A stretch of 64,000 bases of DNA from Gammaproteobacteria bacterium (GTDB lineage: Bacteria > Pseudomonadota > Gammaproteobacteria > Steroidobacterales > Woeseiaceae): the NCBI GenBank assembly GCA_029862045.1, contig JAOTYE010000014.1, positions 1 through 64,000 on the forward strand, in the 5' to 3' direction. Positions 31,609 to 41,325 of this stretch are shown piece by piece (position 1 is the first letter of the stretch; every line of letters begins with the position of its first letter). The notes beneath the pieces were generated by a model. That model searched no databases. It had not been told where the DNA came from and was given only the letters and a program-made list of their open reading frames with translations. The position numbers were made by a program, and so were the translations under genes.

Positions 31609-32949
31609 ATGGCTAAAGCAAAAACGGCATATGTCTGCAAGGAGTGTGGCGCGCACAGCGTCAAGTGGGCGGGGCAGTGCCCCGATTGCGCGGCGTGGAA
31701 CACATTGACTCAGACGCGGATCGCGGCGTCGAGGCCGGCACGTGAATCGAGCCCGGCCCCGGCAAGCCTCGACTCGCTGCCCGAAGATCTGGCCCACCGA
31801 CACACGTCCGGGTTCGGCGAATTCGATCGTGTGCTGGGCGGCGGACTGGTCCCTGGCGCGGTTGTATTGCTTGGCGGTGACCCGGGCGTCGGAAAGTCGA
31901 CCTTGTTGCAACAGGTGTCTGCGAACCTATCGGGTGAACTGGCGGTCTTTTATGCGACCGGTGAGGAATCGCTGCGCCAGATCGGGCAACGATCACAGCG
32001 GTTGGGATTGTCTTCTTCCGACCTGAAGTTACTCGCGGACACTTCGCTTGAGCATGTGCTCGAGCAGTGCGCGAGTTGTGGTGCGCAAGTCCTGGTCATT
32101 GATTCGATCCAGACGATGGCAAGTATGAACCTGCCGTCCGCTCCTGGATCCGTTGCCCAGCTGCGCGAATGCGTTGGTCGTGTAGTGCAATATGCGAAAC
32201 AGACAGAGGTGTCGGTTTTTGTTATTGGTCACGTAACCAAAGAGGGTGCGATTGCCGGGCCACGGGTCGTCGAGCACATGGTGGACACGGTACTGTATTT
32301 CGAGAGTGATCCGGCCAGTCGCTACACGTTAATTCGGTCGGTAAAAAATCGCTTTGGTGCGAGCGGTGAAATGGGCGTCTTCGCGATGACCGAGACAGGG
32401 TTTCGGCAAGTCAGTAATCCTTCGGCGATCTTCCTGTCACGTGATTCGGTCGCGGAGCCGGGAAGCGTTGTGACGGTAGCGTGGGAAGGTAGCCGAGCAC
32501 TGCTCGTCGAGATTCAGGCGCTTGTTGCCGATGGCAGTACCGCCCATCCCAAACGGTTGGCTACAGGCATCGATCAAAATCGTTTGGCCCTGCTGCTTGC
32601 GGTGTTGCAGCGTCACGGCGGTCTTTCGCTCGGCCCGGAAGACGTATTCGTGAATGTGGTTGGAGGTCTTCGCATAACTGAGACGGCAGTCGATCTGCCC
32701 GCGCTGTTGGCGATTGTTTCGAGTTTTCGTGATCGACCCTGTCTCGAGCGTCTCGTCAGTTTCGGCGAGATCGGGCTGGCAGGGGAGATCAGGCCGGTGC
32801 GCTTTGGCGAAGAGCGCATAGCCGCGGCCGCGAAACAAGGCTTTACCCACGCACTGGTTCCGCGGGCTAACGTGCCGAAGAAGATACCGGAAGGAATACA
32901 AGTTATGGGTGTAAGGCGCGTCAGCGACGCGCTTGACAGGGCGTTCTAG
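31609..32949 (+). CDS. radA: DNA repair protein RadA
   Basis: A RecA-related branch-migration helicase, 446 aa. It has the N-terminal C4 zinc finger (YVCKECGAHSVKWAGQCPDC), Walker A GGDPGVGKST, the RadA-specific KNRFG motif (SVKNRFGASGEMGVF) and a C-terminal Lon-protease-like domain (GLSLGPEDVFVNVVGGLRIT). The upstream 206 nt, shared with the divergent kinase gene, contain no other gene. Its stop overlaps the corB-like gene's stop by 4 nt. Confidence 0.96.
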   Translation: MAKAKTAYVCKECGAHSVKWAGQCPDCAAWNTLTQTRIAASRPARESSPAPASLDSLPEDLAHRHTSGFGEFDRVLGGGLVPGAVVLLGGDPGVGKSTLLQQVSANLSGELAVFYATGEESLRQIGQRSQRLGLSSSDLKLLADTSLEHVLEQCASCGAQVLVIDSIQTMASMNLPSAPGSVAQLRECVGRVVQYAKQTEVSVFVIGHVTKEGAIAGPRVVEHMVDTVLYFESDPASRYTLIRSVKNRFGASGEMGVFAMTETGFRQVSNPSAIFLSRDSVAEPGSVVTVAWEGSRALLVEIQALVADGSTAHPKRLATGIDQNRLALLLAVLQRHGGLSLGPEDVFVNVVGGLRITETAVDLPALLAIVSSFRDRPCLERLVSFGEIGLAGEIRPVRFGEERIAAAAKQGFTHALVPRANVPKKIPEGIQVMGVRRVSDALDRAF

Positions 32950-34223
32950 GCGGCGGTTTCTGTTTCGTCAATCCGCTGTCCGATTCGAACCGTGCGGATA
33001 CGATTGTCGTCTGTCTCGACAATTTCGATCGGATAGCCGTTGATCTTCAGGCAGGTCGTCGGTTCGGGAATCGTCTCCAGTAATTCCAGAATCAAGCCGT
33101 TCAGCGTTTTCGGACCGTCGGTCGGCAGTCCCCAGTTTTGTGATCGATTGAGTTCACGAATATTTGCGGCGCCGTTGACGAGCCAGTTGTTAGCTCCCTC
33201 TCTGATAACGTCGTCGTCCTCGTCGGCCGGGTCAGTCGTGAATTCGCCGACGATTTCCTCGAGGATATCTTCCAGAGTGACGATGCCCTGAATGTCACCG
33301 TATTCGTCAACGACCAGAGCAACGCGTTTTCGGCGACGCTGGAACTGGACGAGCTGCGTGCTGAGCGGCGTGCCTTCAGGGACGAAGTAAGGTTCTTCCA
33401 ACAATTCGATCAGTGCATCCCGTTCGAACGAGCGCTGCGCCAGATTTGCGAGCCGCCGCATGTGCAGAATGCCAATCACTTTGTCGATATTGTCGCGATA
33501 AACCGGTAACCGTGTGTGTTGGCTTTCGGTGATGATGCGCTCGATGTCTTCGGCGTCGTCATCAAGATCGATGCCAACAATTTCGTTGTGCGGCACCATA
33601 ACGTCGTCGACCGTGACCTTCTCCAGGTCGAGGATGCTGATGAGCATCTGTCGGTATCGGTTCGAAATGCGGCTCCCGGCTTCGTGGACAATCGTACGTA
33701 ATTCTTCACGCGTCAACGCATGCAAATTAGCGTCACTGTCACGGACCCCCAACACATACAGAACCCCGTTGGAGGCGAAATTAATCAGCCACACCAGTGG
33801 ATAGGTGATCTTGAGTAACGGGTAGTAGATGATGGCTGCCGGAAAGGCCAGGCGCTCGGGGTGGAGCGCGGCCAAGGTCTTCGGCGCGGCCTCGGAGAAT
33901 ATCAGCACTACCAGGGTCAGAATCAAGGTGCCCAGTGCAACGGCCGGCTGTCCACCGATCTTCAATGCGATGATCGCGACCAGTGAGGCAGCCGAGAAAT
34001 TGACGAGGTTGTTGCCAAGCAGAATCAGACCGATCAGTCGATCCGGCCGTTGCAGCAGTCGCTCAGCGAGTTTGGCGCCGCGATGACCCTCGCGCGCTTT
34101 ATGGCGAAGTTGGTAGCGGTTCAGGCTCATGAGTGCCGTTTCCGAGCCCGAGAAGAACGCGGAAAGTACGAGTAATGTGACGAGCAGCCCGATCAAGGCT
34201 GCTAGGGGAACGTCATCGCCCAA
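32946..34223 (-). CDS. CNNM/CorB-type membrane transporter (HlyC/CorC family)
   Basis: The 425 aa product has a DUF21/CNNM membrane domain (about 1-190: FFSGSETALMSLNRYQLRHK), paired CBS domains (about 205-330: VMVPHNEIVGIDLDD, VALVVDEYGDIQGIVTLEDI) and a C-terminal CorC/HlyC domain. Relatives (E. coli YfjD/CorB) are linked to magnesium export. The start is TTG at 34223, supported by AGGAGGTG upstream. It lies next to a ypjD-like gene and ffh, as yfjD does in E. coli. Confidence 0.93.
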   Translation of the reverse strand: MGDDVPLAALIGLLVTLLVLSAFFSGSETALMSLNRYQLRHKAREGHRGAKLAERLLQRPDRLIGLILLGNNLVNFSAASLVAIIALKIGGQPAVALGTLILTLVVLIFSEAAPKTLAALHPERLAFPAAIIYYPLLKITYPLVWLINFASNGVLYVLGVRDSDANLHALTREELRTIVHEAGSRISNRYRQMLISILDLEKVTVDDVMVPHNEIVGIDLDDDAEDIERIITESQHTRLPVYRDNIDKVIGILHMRRLANLAQRSFERDALIELLEEPYFVPEGTPLSTQLVQFQRRRKRVALVVDEYGDIQGIVTLEDILEEIVGEFTTDPADEDDDVIREGANNWLVNGAANIRELNRSQNWGLPTDGPKTLNGLILELLETIPEPTTCLKINGYPIEIVETDDNRIRTVRIGQRIDETETAA

Positions 34224-34316
34224 AGAAAGGCCACCTCCTATAGAACCCTTACCCGCTCACTTCAGCAGGACCCATGCAGGCTGTCAAGAAATCACGTCTC
34301 AGATTGGGCGCCGCAA

Positions 34317-35144
34317 TCAGCTCCAGGATCGGTTGAGCACTTCCTCGAGAACATAGCGGCTGCCGAAATAGGCCAGGCACAGAAAAGCGAAGCCCCACAG
34401 GTAGAGATACACGGCACGTTTGCCGCGCCAGCCGGCAAATACACGACCGGCAACCAGGACGCCAAACAACAACAAGGCCAACAGCGAAAAAGCCGTTTTA
34501 TGTACCAGATGTTGGGCAAACAGATTCTCGACAAACGCGAACCCCGACAATACGGCGAGCAGCAGGCCGGAAAATCCCGCCGCAGCGACGCCGAACAGCA
34601 TTTTCTCGGTCGTCTCCAGTGGCGCGAACAGATAATTTGCTGATGACAATTTGCCCGCTCGCAGCCGGCGATTCTGGATCAGTGCGAATACTGCAACAAT
34701 GGCCCCGGCAGTGAGCAGTCCGTAAGCGAACATTGCGATCAGGATATGCGCCTGCATTTGCCAGGAGAGATCCAGAACCGTTTCGATTTTCGGTTGCATG
34801 TCTATTGGAATCGTCGCGACCGCGGCAAGAAGCAGCAAACCCGCTGTCATGCCGCGAAGCGTGGGTTCCAGAGCTCCGAGCAGCCCGATCAACGCGAGTT
34901 GCAGCCCAATGAGCGATACGGCACCGGCAAGTGACACGCTCAAGCCGCTTACTTTGTTGATTTCGACGTACAGACCCTGTCCGTGCAGCATTAGTCCGGC
35001 CACCGAAAACCCAACGGCAGCGACGAGTAAAGGCTGTGTCCAGGCGGCGTAGCGCGGCAAGCGTGACAGCGCGAAAGCGACGGCTGCCAACAGGTACAGC
35101 AAAAGAATTGTGATTTGAGACACAGAAACCGGCCGGTGCTTCAC
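34317..35144 (-). CDS. YpjD-like inner-membrane protein (cytochrome c assembly family)
   Basis: The 275 aa polytopic protein has eight or so helices. The family region SWQMQAHILIAMFAYGLLTA and HKTAFSLLALLLFGVLVAGR carry the His residues of CcsA/HemX-like proteins. E. coli YpjD, next to ffh and yfjD, is the closest context match. The start is GTG at 35144. It diverges from the MBL-hydrolase/ffh block; the 93 nt between it and the corB-like gene allow cotranscription. Confidence 0.88.
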   Translation of the reverse strand: MKHRPVSVSQITILLLYLLAAVAFALSRLPRYAAWTQPLLVAAVGFSVAGLMLHGQGLYVEINKVSGLSVSLAGAVSLIGLQLALIGLLGALEPTLRGMTAGLLLLAAVATIPIDMQPKIETVLDLSWQMQAHILIAMFAYGLLTAGAIVAVFALIQNRRLRAGKLSSANYLFAPLETTEKMLFGVAAAGFSGLLLAVLSGFAFVENLFAQHLVHKTAFSLLALLLFGVLVAGRVFAGWRGKRAVYLYLWGFAFLCLAYFGSRYVLEEVLNRSWS

Positions 35145-35202
35145 CTAACGTTTCGCTAACGGAATCATCCCACAGGGTGAAGTTCAATAGTACCCCAACA
35201 TT

Positions 35203-35970
35203 ATGCGTATACGAATACTGGGTTGTAGTGGTGGTATCGGCGCGGGCTCGCGCACGTCGGCAATGCTGGTCGATAACGATGTCCTGATAGATGCCGGAAC
35301 TGGCATCGGCGACCTTGCGCTCGAAGAAATCGACCCGATTCGTCATGTATTCCTGACTCACGCGCATCTCGACCACATTGCTGGTCTGCCGATGCTTGCG
35401 GACAGTGTTTTCGACGAAAACTTCACAGAACCGCTGACCGTTTATGCACGCGAAGAGACTTTACGCGCGATCCAGGACCACCTGTTCAATGGGGTCATCT
35501 GGCCCGACTTTGCCAAGCTGCCTTCTGCGGAGAATCCGATGCTTCGCTACAAGGTCTGCAGTCCGGGTGACACGATCACGATCAAGCACCGGGAGTTCTA
35601 CGCAGTCGATGTCATGCACACAGTACCGACGCTCGGCTTTACTGTGCAGAATTCTGGCGGTGCGTTTGCGGTCAGCGGCGACACGAAAACCAATGAAACA
35701 CTGTGGCCCGTTCTCAATGCCTGTGAAGACCTCAAGGTGCTGGTCATAGAAGTGTCTTTTCCTGACGAGATGGAACGACTTGCGACTGAGTCCGGTCACT
35801 ATTGTCCGCGCACGCTGACACGCGATCTCGAGCGGCTTCGGCATGCGCCGGAGATCTGGCTAACGGGCATGAAACCGGGCGAAGAAGAGAGAATCCTCGA
35901 GCAGGTCATCAAGGCCGCACCGGCGAAAAATATTCAAATGTTGTCACGCGGGACGGTTCTAACAGTTTAG
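35203..35970 (+). CDS. Metallo-beta-lactamase-fold hydrolase, 3',5'-cyclic-nucleotide phosphodiesterase-like
   Basis: The 255 aa product has the MBL metal motif HAHLDH (about residue 49), a second His in VDVMHTVPTLGF, the Asp in AVSGDTKTNE and a late TGMKPG. It resembles proteins annotated as class II cyclic-nucleotide phosphodiesterases; activity on cAMP is not proven by sequence. The ATG at 35203 has no clear ribosome binding site. It ends 9 nt before ffh. Confidence 0.8.
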   Translation: MRIRILGCSGGIGAGSRTSAMLVDNDVLIDAGTGIGDLALEEIDPIRHVFLTHAHLDHIAGLPMLADSVFDENFTEPLTVYAREETLRAIQDHLFNGVIWPDFAKLPSAENPMLRYKVCSPGDTITIKHREFYAVDVMHTVPTLGFTVQNSGGAFAVSGDTKTNETLWPVLNACEDLKVLVIEVSFPDEMERLATESGHYCPRTLTRDLERLRHAPEIWLTGMKPGEEERILEQVIKAAPAKNIQMLSRGTVLTV

Positions 35971-35979
35971 AATCCCCGC

Positions 35980-37341
35980 ATGTTCGACAACCTCAGCAGT
36001 AGGCTCTCCGAGGCAGCGCGCGGCCTCAGCGGCAAAGGCCGCATCACGGAAAGCAATATCAAGGACACGTTGCGTCAGGTTCGCCTTGCGTTGCTGGAGG
36101 CCGACGTCGCGCTGCCCGTCGTCAAGTCGTTTATCGACCGCGTTCGCGACCAGGCGGTTGGCGAGGACGTAACCAAGAGCCTGACTCCCGGACAGGCGTT
36201 CGTGAAGATCATCCATGCCGAGTTGGTACGAATTCTCGGCGATACGCATGCACCGCTGGACTTCAAAGCCCAGCCGCCGGTTGTCGTTGTGCTGGCGGGT
36301 TTGCAGGGTGCGGGTAAGACGACGACCGCGGCAAAACTCGCGAAGAGGCTGATCGACAAAGAGAAGAAGCGGGTGATGCTGGTCAGTACCGACGTATATC
36401 GTCCGGCAGCTATTTTGCAGCTGCAAACCCTGGCCGCTGAAGTTGGTGCGTTGCATTGCCCGAGTAGCACTGACGACAAGCCCGTCGATATCGTTGATCG
36501 CGCTCTTGACGACGCGCGGCGATCACATGCCGATGTGCTGATTATCGACACGGCGGGTCGACTGCATGTCGACGAAGACATGATGCAGGAAGTTGTTGCC
36601 GTACACGCGAAGTCCGGTGCTAACGAAACGCTGTTTATTGTTGACAGCATGGCAGGGCAAGACGCCGTGAACGCTGCCACCGTATTTGATCGAAGTTTGC
36701 CACTGACAGGTGTGGTGCTGACAAAGGCTGATGGTGACGCCAAGGGTGGCGTTGCCTTGTCGGTACGCGAAGTGATCGGCAAGCCAATACGCTTTCTCGG
36801 TGTGGGTGAGAAGGTCGACGCACTCGAAGCATTCCACCCGGATCGTATGGCGTCGCGCATTCTGGGTATGGGTGACGTGCTGTCGCTGGTCGAGGATATC
36901 GAAGACAAAGTCAGCAAGGAAAAAACCGAAAAACTTGCGAAGAAACTAAAAAAAGGCCGTGGCTTCGACCTGTCGGATCTGAAGGACCAGCTCGAACAGA
37001 TGTCGAATATGGGGGGTATGGCAGCAATGCTCGAGAAGCTGCCGATGCCGGGCAACGTCAACCCGGCGGCGCTCAAGGATAGCGCCAATGAACAGCAACT
37101 CAGGCGCCAGGTTGCGATCATTAATTCGATGACGCCGGGGGAGCGACGCTTTCCGAAAACCATCAATGGCTCGCGAAAAAAACGCATAGCCGCTGGCTCG
37201 GGGCTGCAGGTTCAGGACGTCAATCGCCTGCTCAAGCAGTTCACCCAGATGGAGAAAATGATGCGAAAAATGTCCCGCGGCGGCATGAAAAAGATGATGC
37301 GCGGCATGCCACGCGGCGGCATGCCGCCCGGAATGCGCTAA
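35980..37341 (+). CDS. ffh: Signal recognition particle protein Ffh
   Basis: The SRP GTPase that binds signal peptides and 4.5S RNA, 453 aa. It shows an N domain, a G domain with GLQGAGKTTTAAKLAKRL, DVYRPAAILQL, DTAGR and TKADGDAKGG, and a Met-rich M domain ending MEKMMRKMSRGGMKKMMRGM. The order ffh-rpsP-rimM-trmD-rplS follows the gammaproteobacterial arrangement. Confidence 0.97.
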   Translation: MFDNLSSRLSEAARGLSGKGRITESNIKDTLRQVRLALLEADVALPVVKSFIDRVRDQAVGEDVTKSLTPGQAFVKIIHAELVRILGDTHAPLDFKAQPPVVVVLAGLQGAGKTTTAAKLAKRLIDKEKKRVMLVSTDVYRPAAILQLQTLAAEVGALHCPSSTDDKPVDIVDRALDDARRSHADVLIIDTAGRLHVDEDMMQEVVAVHAKSGANETLFIVDSMAGQDAVNAATVFDRSLPLTGVVLTKADGDAKGGVALSVREVIGKPIRFLGVGEKVDALEAFHPDRMASRILGMGDVLSLVEDIEDKVSKEKTEKLAKKLKKGRGFDLSDLKDQLEQMSNMGGMAAMLEKLPMPGNVNPAALKDSANEQQLRRQVAIINSMTPGERRFPKTINGSRKKRIAAGSGLQVQDVNRLLKQFTQMEKMMRKMSRGGMKKMMRGMPRGGMPPGMR

Positions 37342-37473
37342 GCTACGGAAATTACTCGAATTATTCGTCGCGAAAACGCTTCACATTTGGGGTGAAACCG
37401 GTACAATGCGCAACCTACTCGGGACGGCCCGGGCTAAGGCATGTCTGCCTGTCACGCAATTAACGGAAAAATA

Positions 37474-37731
37474 ATGGTTAGTATTCGTCTTTCTCGCGCT
37501 GGCGCGAAAAAACGTCCTTTTTATCACCTGGTGGTCACCGACAGCCGCAATCGTCGGGACGGCCGGTATATTGAACGTGTTGGTTTCTTCAATCCGGTGG
37601 GTAAGGAGCATGAGGAGAATCTGCGTATCGATGTCGAACGCGTGGATTACTGGATAAGTCAGGGCGCACAGCCGTCCGACCGTGTCGCCTCATTGTTGAA
37701 GTCGCATAGCAAGGCTCAGGCCAGCAACTGA
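37474..37731 (+). CDS. rpsP: 30S ribosomal protein bS16
   Basis: The ATG at 37474 gives [20 protein letters not shown], matching the family N-terminus; an in-frame ATG at 37441 would add 11 non-conserved residues. The 85 aa length is normal. ACGGAAAA lies just upstream. The stop TGA overlaps the proposed CTG start of rimM. Confidence 0.97.
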   Translation: MVSIRLSRAGAKKRPFYHLVVTDSRNRRDGRYIERVGFFNPVGKEHEENLRIDVERVDYWISQGAQPSDRVASLLKSHSKAQASN

Positions 37732-38237
37732 TAGAAGAACGGGAACAGCCGGTACTGCTGGGCCGTATATCCGGCCTGTTCGGAGTCAAGGGGTGGCTTA
37801 AGGTGTTTTCTTACACCCAGCCACGCGAAGCGATCCTCGACTATGATTGCTGGCTCCTGAAACGGAAAGGAGAGTGGCAAGCCGCCTCGGTATGTGAGGG
37901 CAAACGCCACGGCAAGGCGGTCATCGCACACCTGGATGGAGTGGATGATCGTGATCAGGCGGTGGAACTGGTTGGATGCGACATAGCCATCGGGCGCGAC
38001 GACTTGCCCGATGCCGAGGATGGCTCGTATTACTGGGCAGACCTCGAAGGGATGCGGGTCGTGCATCGCGACGGTACCGAACTCGGTCGGGTTGCGTATT
38101 TGATGGCAACCGGTGCCAATGATGTGTTGGTTACCGAAGGAGAGCGAGAACGGTTGATTCCGTTCATCGCAGAAAAAGTGATTCTCGACGTTGATTTCGC
38201 AAAGGGAGTAATCAGCGTCGATTGGGAGTGGGACTGA
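37728..38237 (+). CDS. rimM: Ribosome maturation factor RimM (probable CTG start)
   Basis: RimM assists 30S head assembly. A GTG at 37803 would start the protein at [11 protein letters not shown] and remove the conserved N-terminal strand. The frame is open upstream to 37710 and encodes [20 protein letters not shown], which matches the RimM N-terminus. The only near-cognate codon before it is CTG at 37728 (ATA at 37731 is less likely); it overlaps the rpsP stop and gives 169 aa, near the usual length. The C-terminal PRC-barrel part ([31 protein letters not shown]) is intact. Confidence 0.85.
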   Translation: MIEEREQPVLLGRISGLFGVKGWLKVFSYTQPREAILDYDCWLLKRKGEWQAASVCEGKRHGKAVIAHLDGVDDRDQAVELVGCDIAIGRDDLPDAEDGSYYWADLEGMRVVHRDGTELGRVAYLMATGANDVLVTEGERERLIPFIAEKVILDVDFAKGVISVDWEWD

Positions 38238-38241
38238 CACC

Positions 38242-38979
38242 ATGCGTATCGCCGTTGTCAGCTTGTTCCCGGAATTGGTAGGTCAGGTAGGCGAGTACGG
38301 CGTCGTCGGGCGCGCGGTGGAACGGCAGCTTTTGTCGCTCAATTGCGAGAATCCCCGCGACTTTGCCGAAGACGCCCACCGCACGGTCGACGACCGGCCT
38401 TATGGGGGTGGCCCCGGCATGGTTCTGAAATACGAGCCAACCGCAAAGGCCATACGCCAGGCGAAAGACAGCGTGCCTGAGGGCAGTCCGGTCATTTGCC
38501 TGTCGCCACAGGGCAAGGTGTTCGATCAGGCAACTGCCAGGCGCTTGTCGGACCTGCAGGGTTTTGTCCTGCTGGCCGGTCGCTACGAAGGCATCGACGA
38601 GCGGTTGATCGAGAATGAAGTGGATGAGGAGTTGTCACTCGGTGACTTCGTCTTGTCCGGAGGCGAGATCGCTGCGATGGCGGTGATCGATGCCGTAGCG
38701 CGGTTGTTACCGGGTGTGCTCGGTGACGAAGAGTCGGCAACACAGGACTCCTTTATGGACGGCCTGCTCGACCACCCGCACTACACGCGTCCGGAGAGTG
38801 TTGCCGGGCAGCGTGTGCCGGCGGTGTTGTTGTCCGGAGATCACGCGCGAATAGCACGCTGGCGCTACAAGCAGGCGTTGGGACGGAGCTTTTTGCGCCG
38901 GCCTGACTTGGTAGCAGAATTGAAATTGAATCAGGAGCAACGCAAGTTGCTCGATGAGTTTTTGAAGGAGCAGGGCTAG
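38242..38979 (+). CDS. trmD: tRNA (guanine-N1)-methyltransferase TrmD
   Basis: Methylates N1 of G37 in tRNAs with a G36-G37 context. The 245 aa SPOUT protein has [59 protein letters not shown] (the trefoil-knot SAM site) and the C-terminal [11 protein letters not shown] segment. It follows rimM by 4 nt. Confidence 0.97.
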   Translation: MRIAVVSLFPELVGQVGEYGVVGRAVERQLLSLNCENPRDFAEDAHRTVDDRPYGGGPGMVLKYEPTAKAIRQAKDSVPEGSPVICLSPQGKVFDQATARRLSDLQGFVLLAGRYEGIDERLIENEVDEELSLGDFVLSGGEIAAMAVIDAVARLLPGVLGDEESATQDSFMDGLLDHPHYTRPESVAGQRVPAVLLSGDHARIARWRYKQALGRSFLRRPDLVAELKLNQEQRKLLDEFLKEQG

Positions 38980-39006
38980 CCGTCATTGTGGCCCGGGTGC
39001 AGAGAC

Positions 39007-39351
39007 ATGAGCAAAATAATTGAAGCGATCGAACAGGAACAAATGGACAAGGAGATTCCCGCGTTTTCTCCGGGAGATACGATCGTTGTTCAGGTAAAGG
39101 TCAAAGAGGGCGAGCGCGAGCGTTTGCAGGCCTTCGAAGGCGTTGTTATCGCAAAGCGTAACCGCGGCCTCAATTCTTCGTTCACGGTGCGGAAGATTTC
39201 GCACGGCGAGGGTGTCGAACGTGTATTCCAGACCTACAGCCCGGTTGTCAGCTCTATCAAGGTGAAGCGTCGCGGCGATGTCCGTCGCGCCAAGCTGTAC
39301 TATCTTCGTGGGCGCACTGGCAAGGCCGCGCGGATCAAGGAAAAAATCTAG
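39007..39351 (+). CDS. rplS: 50S ribosomal protein bL19
   Basis: The ATG at 39007 gives [20 protein letters not shown], the family N-terminus; the upstream in-frame TTG at 38986 adds only non-conserved residues. The 114 aa product contains [20 protein letters not shown] and [20 protein letters not shown]. It ends the ffh-rplS cluster. Confidence 0.97.
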   Translation: MSKIIEAIEQEQMDKEIPAFSPGDTIVVQVKVKEGERERLQAFEGVVIAKRNRGLNSSFTVRKISHGEGVERVFQTYSPVVSSIKVKRRGDVRRAKLYYLRGRTGKAARIKEKI

Positions 39352-39426
39352 CGCAACGTCGGTCGCGGAGCGCAATTATGGGATACTCCGCCTGAACTAT
39401 CGCTCCCAAGGCAGGTCTTTCGTGGC

Positions 39427-40299
39427 ATGAGACCTATTCTGCAAGAATCCCGATTTGCGACCCTGCTGGTACTTCTCGCAGTAACGACAGTGAGCGGCTG
39501 TGCCTCGCTGATATCCAATGCGGCCAGCGGGCTCGCTGATGATCTTTCGAGCGCGATCCTGAATCAGGATGACCCGGAAACCGTGCGTGCCGGCATGCCT
39601 TCGTACATGTTGCTCATGGACAGTTTCGTCGAGGGCAACCCTGATGATCCGGCAATGCTCGGCGCCGCCGCAAATCTCTACGCATCCTATGGTGCCATTT
39701 TTGCTGACGACGATGCGAGGGCATCGCGGTTAACCGCCCGCGCCCGCGATTATGCTTTGCGTGGCATCTGTGCTTCCTACGCTGCTGCTTGCGATTGGCG
39801 TGAAATGAACTACGAAGATTTCGTCGGAACCCTCGATGGCCTCACCGAACGGCATGCTGAAGCTGTGTACTCTTACAGCTTCGCAACGCTTGCGTATCTG
39901 CAAGCACATAGTTCCGACTGGAACGCGCGTGCAGAATTGCCACAGGCCGAAGCCCTGGTAAAGCGTTATCTGGAAATTGCTGGAGATTCCTCGGAAAGTG
40001 CGGCGCACATGTACCTCGGGATAATCCTGACGATCCTGCCACCGGCTCTCGGCGGTAAGCCCGAAGAAGCACGGATTCATTTCGAAAAAGCAATCACGGC
40101 GTCGGCGGGTCGCGATCTCAGCGCCAAAATCGAATTTGCGAAAGGTTATGCGAAGAAGCTGTACGAAAGGGAATTGCACGATCAACTCGTCAACGAAGTG
40201 CTTGAGGCCAGTCCATATGCGGATGGCTTGACGTTAACTAACGTTCTTGCACAGGAAGAGGCCTTGCGGTTGCGAGCTGAAGCTGATGATTACTTCTGA
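39427..40299 (+). CDS. tatT: TRAP transporter TatT component, lipoprotein with TPR-like helices
   Basis: The 290 aa lipoprotein has a lipobox with Cys25 (VTTVSGC) and an all-helical mature part. Segments such as GAAANLYASYGAIFADDDA and YLGIILTILPPALGGKPEEA match the TatT family, first studied in Treponema pallidum (TP0956), where it forms a trimeric TPR-type partner of the substrate-binding protein TatP. Its 3' end is followed 16 nt later by the substrate-binding-protein gene. Confidence 0.88.
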   Translation: MRPILQESRFATLLVLLAVTTVSGCASLISNAASGLADDLSSAILNQDDPETVRAGMPSYMLLMDSFVEGNPDDPAMLGAAANLYASYGAIFADDDARASRLTARARDYALRGICASYAAACDWREMNYEDFVGTLDGLTERHAEAVYSYSFATLAYLQAHSSDWNARAELPQAEALVKRYLEIAGDSSESAAHMYLGIILTILPPALGGKPEEARIHFEKAITASAGRDLSAKIEFAKGYAKKLYERELHDQLVNEVLEASPYADGLTLTNVLAQEEALRLRAEADDYF

Positions 40300-40315
40300 T
40301 CTGAAAGGTATTTCG

Positions 40316-41323
40316 ATGAAGAAACTGACTTTTGTTTTTCTGGCATTGCTGTTTAGTGGTCTGACGAATGCGGCCGTCTTGAAAATTGCCACGGTTGCCC
40401 CCGAAGGGTCCGACTGGATGGAAGCAATGCGGGCGGGTGCAAAGGAAATTCAGGAACGCACCGAGGGTCGAGTGCAGATAAAATACTACGGCGGTGGTGT
40501 CATGGGCAACGACACCAAGGTACTCGGCAAAATACGTATCGGCAATCTGCACGGCGGGGCATTTATACCGTCGGCTCTGCAGAAGGTTTATCCCGAAATC
40601 AGTCTGTATGGCCTGCCGCTGACCTTCGATTCCGAGGACGAAGCAGCCTACGTACGAGAGCGCCTTGATCAAACGATCAAAGAGGGCCTTGAAAGAAAAG
40701 GATTCGTGAGTTTTGGATTTGCGGCCACGGGTTTTGCTGTCATCATGTCGAACGAACCCGTCAAGGGACTTGACGATCTGAGGGGTAAACGCGTCTGGGT
40801 GCCTGAAGGTGACACGATAAGCTACGCTTCGATGGAAGCTTTGTCATTATCGCCAGTCACGTTGCCGCTCACTGATGTCTTGACAGGCCTGCAGACAGGA
40901 TTGATCGATATCGTTGCGATGTCGCCCATCGGTGCTTTGGTGCTGCAATGGCATACCAAGGTCAAGTTCGTTACCGACATGCCGCTTGTATACACGATGG
41001 GCTTCATGGCGGTCGACAAGAAAGCGTTCAACAAGATCGGTGCCAAAGATCAGGCCGTCATTCGTGATGTGATGACGAAAACCTATGCCGTGTTTGACGA
41101 AAAGAACCTGGTCGATAACAAAGCGGCGCTGGATGCACTATTGAACACGGGTATAAAGAGTATCGTTCCTGATGAGAATGAAAAAGCGAACATACGCAAA
41201 CTCTTGTCGCAATCGAATCGCAGCCTGGCGCAGCAGGGTGAATACTCCCTGGATCTTTATGACGAGATGATGGGCTATGTGCAGGAATTCCGCGTCGGTG
41301 TTGAAGGCGCTGCTGGCAACTGA
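40316..41323 (+). CDS. tatP: TRAP transporter solute-binding protein (DctP/TatP type)
   Basis: The ATG at 40316 follows AAAGG and opens a signal peptide (KKLTFVFLALLFSGLTNAA), giving 335 aa. DctP-family features are present: KIATVAPEGSDWMEAMRAGA, YYGGGVMGNDTKVLGKIRIG, GLDDLRGKRVWVPEGD and LTDVLTGLQTGLIDIVAMSP. The periplasmic binding protein delivers a ligand, not known here, to the QM permease. A FHVG-like Arg for carboxylates is not evident, as in TPAT proteins. Confidence 0.9.
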   Translation: MKKLTFVFLALLFSGLTNAAVLKIATVAPEGSDWMEAMRAGAKEIQERTEGRVQIKYYGGGVMGNDTKVLGKIRIGNLHGGAFIPSALQKVYPEISLYGLPLTFDSEDEAAYVRERLDQTIKEGLERKGFVSFGFAATGFAVIMSNEPVKGLDDLRGKRVWVPEGDTISYASMEALSLSPVTLPLTDVLTGLQTGLIDIVAMSPIGALVLQWHTKVKFVTDMPLVYTMGFMAVDKKAFNKIGAKDQAVIRDVMTKTYAVFDEKNLVDNKAALDALLNTGIKSIVPDENEKANIRKLLSQSNRSLAQQGEYSLDLYDEMMGYVQEFRVGVEGAAGN

Positions 41324-41325
41324 GG

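Noticed and set aside
36075..37187. Long open frame (370 codons) on the minus strand
   Set aside because: It is fully antisense to ffh, which has every SRP motif. The frame reflects codon bias, not a gene.
37803..38237. rimM starting at GTG 37803
   Set aside because: This start deletes the conserved [15 protein letters not shown] strand, so an upstream non-standard start is more likely.
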